Origin: JADFAK01 sp047615865
GTDB taxonomy: Bacteria > Bacteroidota > Bacteroidia > Flavobacteriales_D > Sanyastnellaceae
Assembly: GCA_047615865.1 (NCBI GenBank)
Contig: JBLHIB010000082.1
Span: 1-15,852 of the forward strand
Direction of reading: 5' to 3'
DNA length: 15,852 bases
Shown piece after piece: positions 12,952 to 15,852 of this stretch (position 1 is the first letter of the stretch; each line of letters starts with the position of its first letter). The notes under the pieces are model-generated. The model was not told the origin of the DNA. It saw only the letters and a program-made list of their open reading frames with translations, and did not search any database. Both the position numbers and the translations under genes were made by a program.

Positions 12952-13560
12952 TTATTTAATCATTAACGTTCCAGAAGCTAACAAAATATCGTTTGACTTC
13001 AATCGGTATACATAAATACCATTCGTCCAATCTGCAGTTGCAATTTTCAACTCAGTTCCAGAAGAAACAAAAGATTGAGCTACTGAGCGACCTGTCAAAT
13101 CATGAATACTCATGACCATATTAGATCCAGCATTTTGAACATTGAAAACAACGAAATCAGCTGCCGGCTGAGGGTAAACGTTTACCGATACTTCAACAGC
13201 AGTATTTTCATCAACTGTTGTAGCGGCTTCAACTGTTATTGTCCCTACCATTCCAGACTGAAAGTGCGCATCACAGCGATAAACATACGTTCCAGGAATA
13301 GTAAACGTGTGCTCAAAAGTCCAGTCCTCAGAAAGAGCATTCCCAAATGACTCTGGGTTGTCAGCAAAAATTTCTGTAGAAGCATTCACGTTGTGAGTTC
13401 CACCTGTATTTGTCCAGTTTACTATGTCACCTTGAACAATAGTTAACATGGCAGGGGTAAAAGAAAGTCCTGAACAGTCGACCTCATGAGTCGTCTGAGA
13501 AGTAGCAAATGCCGATACAAAGAGCATCGCAAATAGAGAAAGAGTAAAATTTAATTTCAT
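12952..13560 (-). CDS. Secreted cupredoxin (plastocyanin-like) with T9SS sorting domain
   Basis: The protein has 202 residues. The signal peptide 'MKLNFTLSLFAMLFVSAFA' is followed by a cupredoxin domain (about 24-112). The type 1 copper ligands are visible in order: H56 ('GGTHNV'), C96 and H99 ('YRCDAH') and M104 ('SGMVG'). C29 is an additional Cys. The remaining residues (about 120-202, 'VNVYPQPAADFVVF' to 'GIYVYRLKSN' and 'LMIK') form a T9SS type A sorting domain. The product is therefore predicted to be exported to the cell surface or medium as a small blue-copper electron carrier or copper-binding protein. Its redox partner is not in the window. The methyltransferase gene follows after 6 bp. 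The upstream region is a 284-bp divergent intergenic stretch shared with the aminotransferase. Confidence 0.93.
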   Translation of the reverse strand: MKLNFTLSLFAMLFVSAFATSQTTHEVDCSGLSFTPAMLTIVQGDIVNWTNTGGTHNVNASTEIFADNPESFGNALSEDWTFEHTFTIPGTYVYRCDAHFQSGMVGTITVEAATTVDENTAVEVSVNVYPQPAADFVVFNVQNAGSNMVMSIHDLTGRSVAQSFVSSGTELKIATADWTNGIYVYRLKSNDILLASGTLMIK

Positions 13561-13844
13561 ACACTCGATTTTTTAGTTTGTTTATGGTTACTAAATTACA
13601 AATTGACCAGACGTTGAATACGCACATTTACTGCAATAGTTCCAATGCTATTGTTGAAAACTGCATTCGAGTATTTTTTGTTTCTATGTGCCCGACAATA
13701 GCTGCATTGACAGCATTCTTCTTGGTGGCTTATATTTCTTCAGCCTTCGGCAAATGCTGAGCAGCAAAATAGGCATGACCTTTCTTTCCAATTCGTTGTT
13801 GACGATGCGCCGATTTGTTAACTTTGCGTTGTAAATTTCTCGGC
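13561..13844. other. Divergent intergenic region, cupredoxin / aminotransferase
   Basis: These 284 bp lie between two divergent starts. The aminotransferase promoter is at 13796-13826. No full TAnnTTTG match was found for the cupredoxin gene. A small dyad caatag/ctattg (13634-13639 with 13648-13653) is present. Short open frames on both strands (13578-13760 plus; 13730-13846 minus) lack supporting signals and are not called as genes. Confidence 0.6.
13796..13826 (+). promoter_or_regulatory. Bacteroidota-type promoter of the aminotransferase gene
   Basis: TTG (13796-13798) is followed after 20 bp by TAACTTTG (13819-13826), an exact TAnnTTTG -7 element with standard spacing. The ATG at 13845 lies 18 bp beyond, giving a short leader. 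An in-frame TTG at 13815 falls inside the promoter and is not the start. Confidence 0.7.
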
Positions 13845-15056
13845 ATGTCGACACAAACTGTACAACACCATTTATCAGATACGATCCAACGCCTTTCTGA
13901 GTCTGCCACGCTAGCCATGGCGCGCATGGCACGCGAGCTCAAAGATGAGGGCAAGGATGTCATTAGTTTAAGTCTGGGTGAACCTGACTTCAACACGCCC
14001 GACTTCATCAAAGAAGCGGCAAAAAAGGCAATCGACGACAATTACAGCCACTACCCGCCAGTCAATGGATATCTTGAAGTTCGTGAGGCTATTGCCCACA
14101 AATTCAAAAGAGACAACGACCTAAACTACTCTGCCGATCAGATCGTAGTTTCTACAGGAGCAAAGCAATCGATTACAAATGTTGTAATGGCCTTAGTGAG
14201 CTCGGGTGAAGAAGTTATTCTCCCAGCTCCATACTGGGTTAGCTATTCTGAAATTGTGAAGTTGGCAAATGGTAACATTGTGCCAATTACTACAACGATA
14301 GACAATGATTTCAAGATAACTCCAGAGCAACTTGAGAACGCCATAACGCCAAAAACGCGTATGATGATCTTCAGTTCGCCCTGCAATCCATCTGGATCTG
14401 TCTATTCAATGGAGGAGCTTGAAGATCTTGCACAAGTCATTCAAAAATATCCTTCACTGTATGTAATCAGTGATGAAATATACGAGCACATCAACTTCTC
14501 TGGTTCACACGCAAGTTTGGCCACCATCGCCTCAGTCTATGATCAAGTGATTACGATCAACGGCGTCTCCAAGGCATTTGCCATGACAGGTTGGAGAATC
14601 GGATACGTTGGCGCAGCAGGATGGATTGCCAAGGCATGTTCTAAGATGCAAGGTCAGGTTACAAGCGCACCTTGCGGAATATCACAAAAAGCTGCCCAGG
14701 CAGCAGTTGAAGCCGATCCTTCTGCAGTAAGTGAAATGCGCGAAGCATTTTTAGTCCGTCGCGAACTAGTCCTCAATCACCTGAACCAGGTTCCCGGATT
14801 GAAGTTGAACGTGCCAGACGGAGCCTTTTATGTGTTCGCCGATGTTTCTGACTACTTAGGAAAGAGTGACGGAACAAGAACGATCAATACTCCTTCAGAC
14901 CTATGCATGTATTTGTTGGAAGACCAGCTTTTAGCTTTGGTCTCTGGCGAGGCATTCGGAGATGATAGATGCATTAGAATATCTTACGCTGCTGCAGACG
15001 AAACCTTGACAGAAGCATGTCGAAGAATCGCGGCAGGATTGAATAATTTGAAATAA
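13845..15056 (+). CDS. aspC: Class I/II PLP-dependent aminotransferase, aspartate aminotransferase type
   Basis: A 403-residue cytoplasmic enzyme of the subgroup I-gamma aspartate aminotransferase type, which exchanges amino groups between aspartate (or similar amino acids) and 2-oxo acids. Key motifs: 'SLGEPDFNTPDF' near the N-terminus; 'YPPVNGYLEVREAI' in place of the common Y-x-x-x-x-G; 'VSTGAKQSI' (cofactor phosphate region); 'PAPYWVSY' with the ring-stacking aromatic; 'FSSPCNPSGSVYS' with the substrate-pocket Asn; 'VISDEIYEHI' with the PLP-binding Asp and Tyr; and 'SKAFAMTGWRIGY' with the Schiff-base lysine at K243. All catalytic residues expected for the family are present. The ATG at 13845 is preferred over an upstream TTG that lies in the promoter. 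The sugar kinase gene begins 5 bp after the stop, so the two are probably cotranscribed. Substrate range (aspartate versus aromatic or prephenate) cannot be fixed. Confidence 0.92.
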   Translation: MSTQTVQHHLSDTIQRLSESATLAMARMARELKDEGKDVISLSLGEPDFNTPDFIKEAAKKAIDDNYSHYPPVNGYLEVREAIAHKFKRDNDLNYSADQIVVSTGAKQSITNVVMALVSSGEEVILPAPYWVSYSEIVKLANGNIVPITTTIDNDFKITPEQLENAITPKTRMMIFSSPCNPSGSVYSMEELEDLAQVIQKYPSLYVISDEIYEHINFSGSHASLATIASVYDQVITINGVSKAFAMTGWRIGYVGAAGWIAKACSKMQGQVTSAPCGISQKAAQAAVEADPSAVSEMREAFLVRRELVLNHLNQVPGLKLNVPDGAFYVFADVSDYLGKSDGTRTINTPSDLCMYLLEDQLLALVSGEAFGDDRCIRISYAAADETLTEACRRIAAGLNNLK

Positions 15057-15061
15057 ACACT

Positions 15062-15852
15062 TTGAGCACAAGCGAAATCAACCAACTCTTTCAAAAATTC
15101 GAGCATATGAATGCTTGGGTGATTGGGGATGTCATGATAGACGCCTATTACTGGGGTCATGTGAATCGAATTTCACCCGAAGCTCCTGTTCCAGTTGTTG
15201 AGGTAAGTGAAAAAGATGAGCGACTAGGTGGAGCGGCAAACGTAGCGTTGAACATGCTAGCTCTCGGGGCAACACCTCTTATCCTTTCCGTCGTAGGAAA
15301 AGATGAGAAAGGAGAAGTCATTCAGCGATTGTTAGACAAACGAGGCTTTTCGAATGAAGGAATTTTGGCGTCCACTGAACGACCTACTACGGTAAAAACA
15401 CGCGTGATTTCAGGCGGACAACACATGATGCGCGTAGATGAGGAAACGACGGCTGCATTGAGTGTAAAAGAAGAAAGCGCCTTTATTGAGCTAGTTATAC
15501 AATTGTTCGAGACCCACACACCTGATGTTATTGTTCTAGAAGACTACAACAAAGGAGTGCTTACAGGAAAGGTGATCAGCACCGTGATTGCTGAGGCCAA
15601 TAGCCGTGGAATCCCAACCACAGTTGACCCCAAGAAAGATAATTTCTTTAGCTACAAAGATTGTTCACTTTTCAAGCCCAACTTGAAGGAGCTGCGAGAA
15701 GGAACTAAGATTGATTTCGATAAAAATGACACCCAAGCCTTGTTGGGAGCAATCTCAGCAATGGAAGCTAAATTGAACAATGGACTTTCTTTGGTCACCT
15801 TGTCTGAACTAGGCGTGTTGATCAAACAAGGCAATGAACATTTTGCCATACC
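15062..15852 (+). CDS. rfaE1: PfkB/RfaE-type sugar kinase (probable heptose-7-phosphate kinase), 3' end outside window
   Basis: The frame is open to the window edge: about 263 residues of an RfaE/HldE-like kinase, whose relatives make ADP-heptose precursors for lipopolysaccharide. 'VIGDVMIDAYYWGHVNRISP' and 'EAPVPVVEV' near the N-terminus, then 'RLGGAANVALNMLALGA', are the signature of RfaE domain I within the PfkB family. 'DYNKGVL' and 'VDPKKDNFFSYKDCSLFKPN' follow, as in the family. A TTG at 15062 is the likely start: it gives the usual leading helix ('INQLFQKFEHMNAW') and lies 5 bp after the aminotransferase stop. ATG 15107 would leave only four residues before the first beta strand. The C-terminal G-A-G-D active-site motif and any nucleotidyltransferase domain are outside the window, so the bifunctional or kinase-only form cannot be decided. 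Confidence 0.88.
   Translation, partial: MSTSEINQLFQKFEHMNAWVIGDVMIDAYYWGHVNRISPEAPVPVVEVSEKDERLGGAANVALNMLALGATPLILSVVGKDEKGEVIQRLLDKRGFSNEGILASTERPTTVKTRVISGGQHMMRVDEETTAALSVKEESAFIELVIQLFETHTPDVIVLEDYNKGVLTGKVISTVIAEANSRGIPTTVDPKKDNFFSYKDCSLFKPNLKELREGTKIDFDKNDTQALLGAISAMEAKLNNGLSLVTLSELGVLIKQGNEHFAI

Noticed and set aside
13578..13760. 60-codon plus-strand frame with one hydrophobic stretch between the cupredoxin and aminotransferase genes
   Set aside because: It has no promoter or start-context support, no family resemblance and low-complexity composition. It lies in a divergent regulatory region.
13815..13844. Ten-codon extension of the aminotransferase from a TTG
   Set aside because: It overlaps the TAACTTTG promoter element, and the family N-terminus fits the ATG at 13845.

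Overview
The window looks like chromosomal DNA from a Bacteroidota bacterium, most likely a marine flavobacterium of the Cryomorphaceae or Schleiferiaceae type. Four things support this. Two proteins end in a type IX secretion system (T9SS) type A C-terminal sorting domain. One giant secreted protein carries Cys-rich 'GC..p.A.NYd..A..DDGSC' repeats, which are typical of marine Bacteroidota. Several -7 promoter elements match the Bacteroidota consensus TAnnTTTG. Shine-Dalgarno sequences are essentially absent. The genus is an inference.

Layout. (1) 1-1000: a REP-associated tyrosine transposase (RAYT, Y1/HuH family) lies between related palindromic repeats on both flanks, a REPtron-like arrangement. 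(2) 1083-8127: two divergent giant surface or secreted proteins share a 191-bp intergenic region that holds two TAnnTTTG elements. The minus-strand protein has three lamin-tail domains, ten Cys-rich repeats, an OB-fold-like section and a dockerin/EF-hand-like end, followed by a strong intrinsic terminator. The plus-strand protein has two lamin-tail-like domains, a duplicated domain of about 114 residues, Calx-beta, OB-like and PKD domains, and a T9SS sorting domain. (3) 8138-9508 on the minus strand: a diacylglycerol/lipid kinase followed by a GNAT acetyltransferase. (4) 9555-12326 on the plus strand: a secreted TPR protein followed by a PrsW-family intramembrane protease with a long C-terminal extension. 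(5) 12319-13560 on the minus strand: a T9SS-sorted cupredoxin followed by a SAM-dependent methyltransferase. (6) 13845-15852 on the plus strand: a class I PLP aminotransferase, then a PfkB/RfaE-type sugar kinase that runs off the window.

Genes come in tight two-gene units with gaps of 5-9 bp. The units are arranged divergently or convergently: convergent ends are 10 bp apart at 8127/8138 and overlap by 8 bp at 12319-12326. Much of the content concerns the cell envelope and surface: secreted adhesin-like proteins, a surface copper protein, lipid phosphorylation, membrane proteolysis and a probable heptose or sugar kinase. I see no recognisable defence system, CRISPR array, tRNA or rRNA. The least explained parts are the REPtron flanks, the modular architecture of the divergent lamin-tail pair, and the TPR-PrsW operon with an H-E-x-x-P-G-H motif in the PrsW extension.
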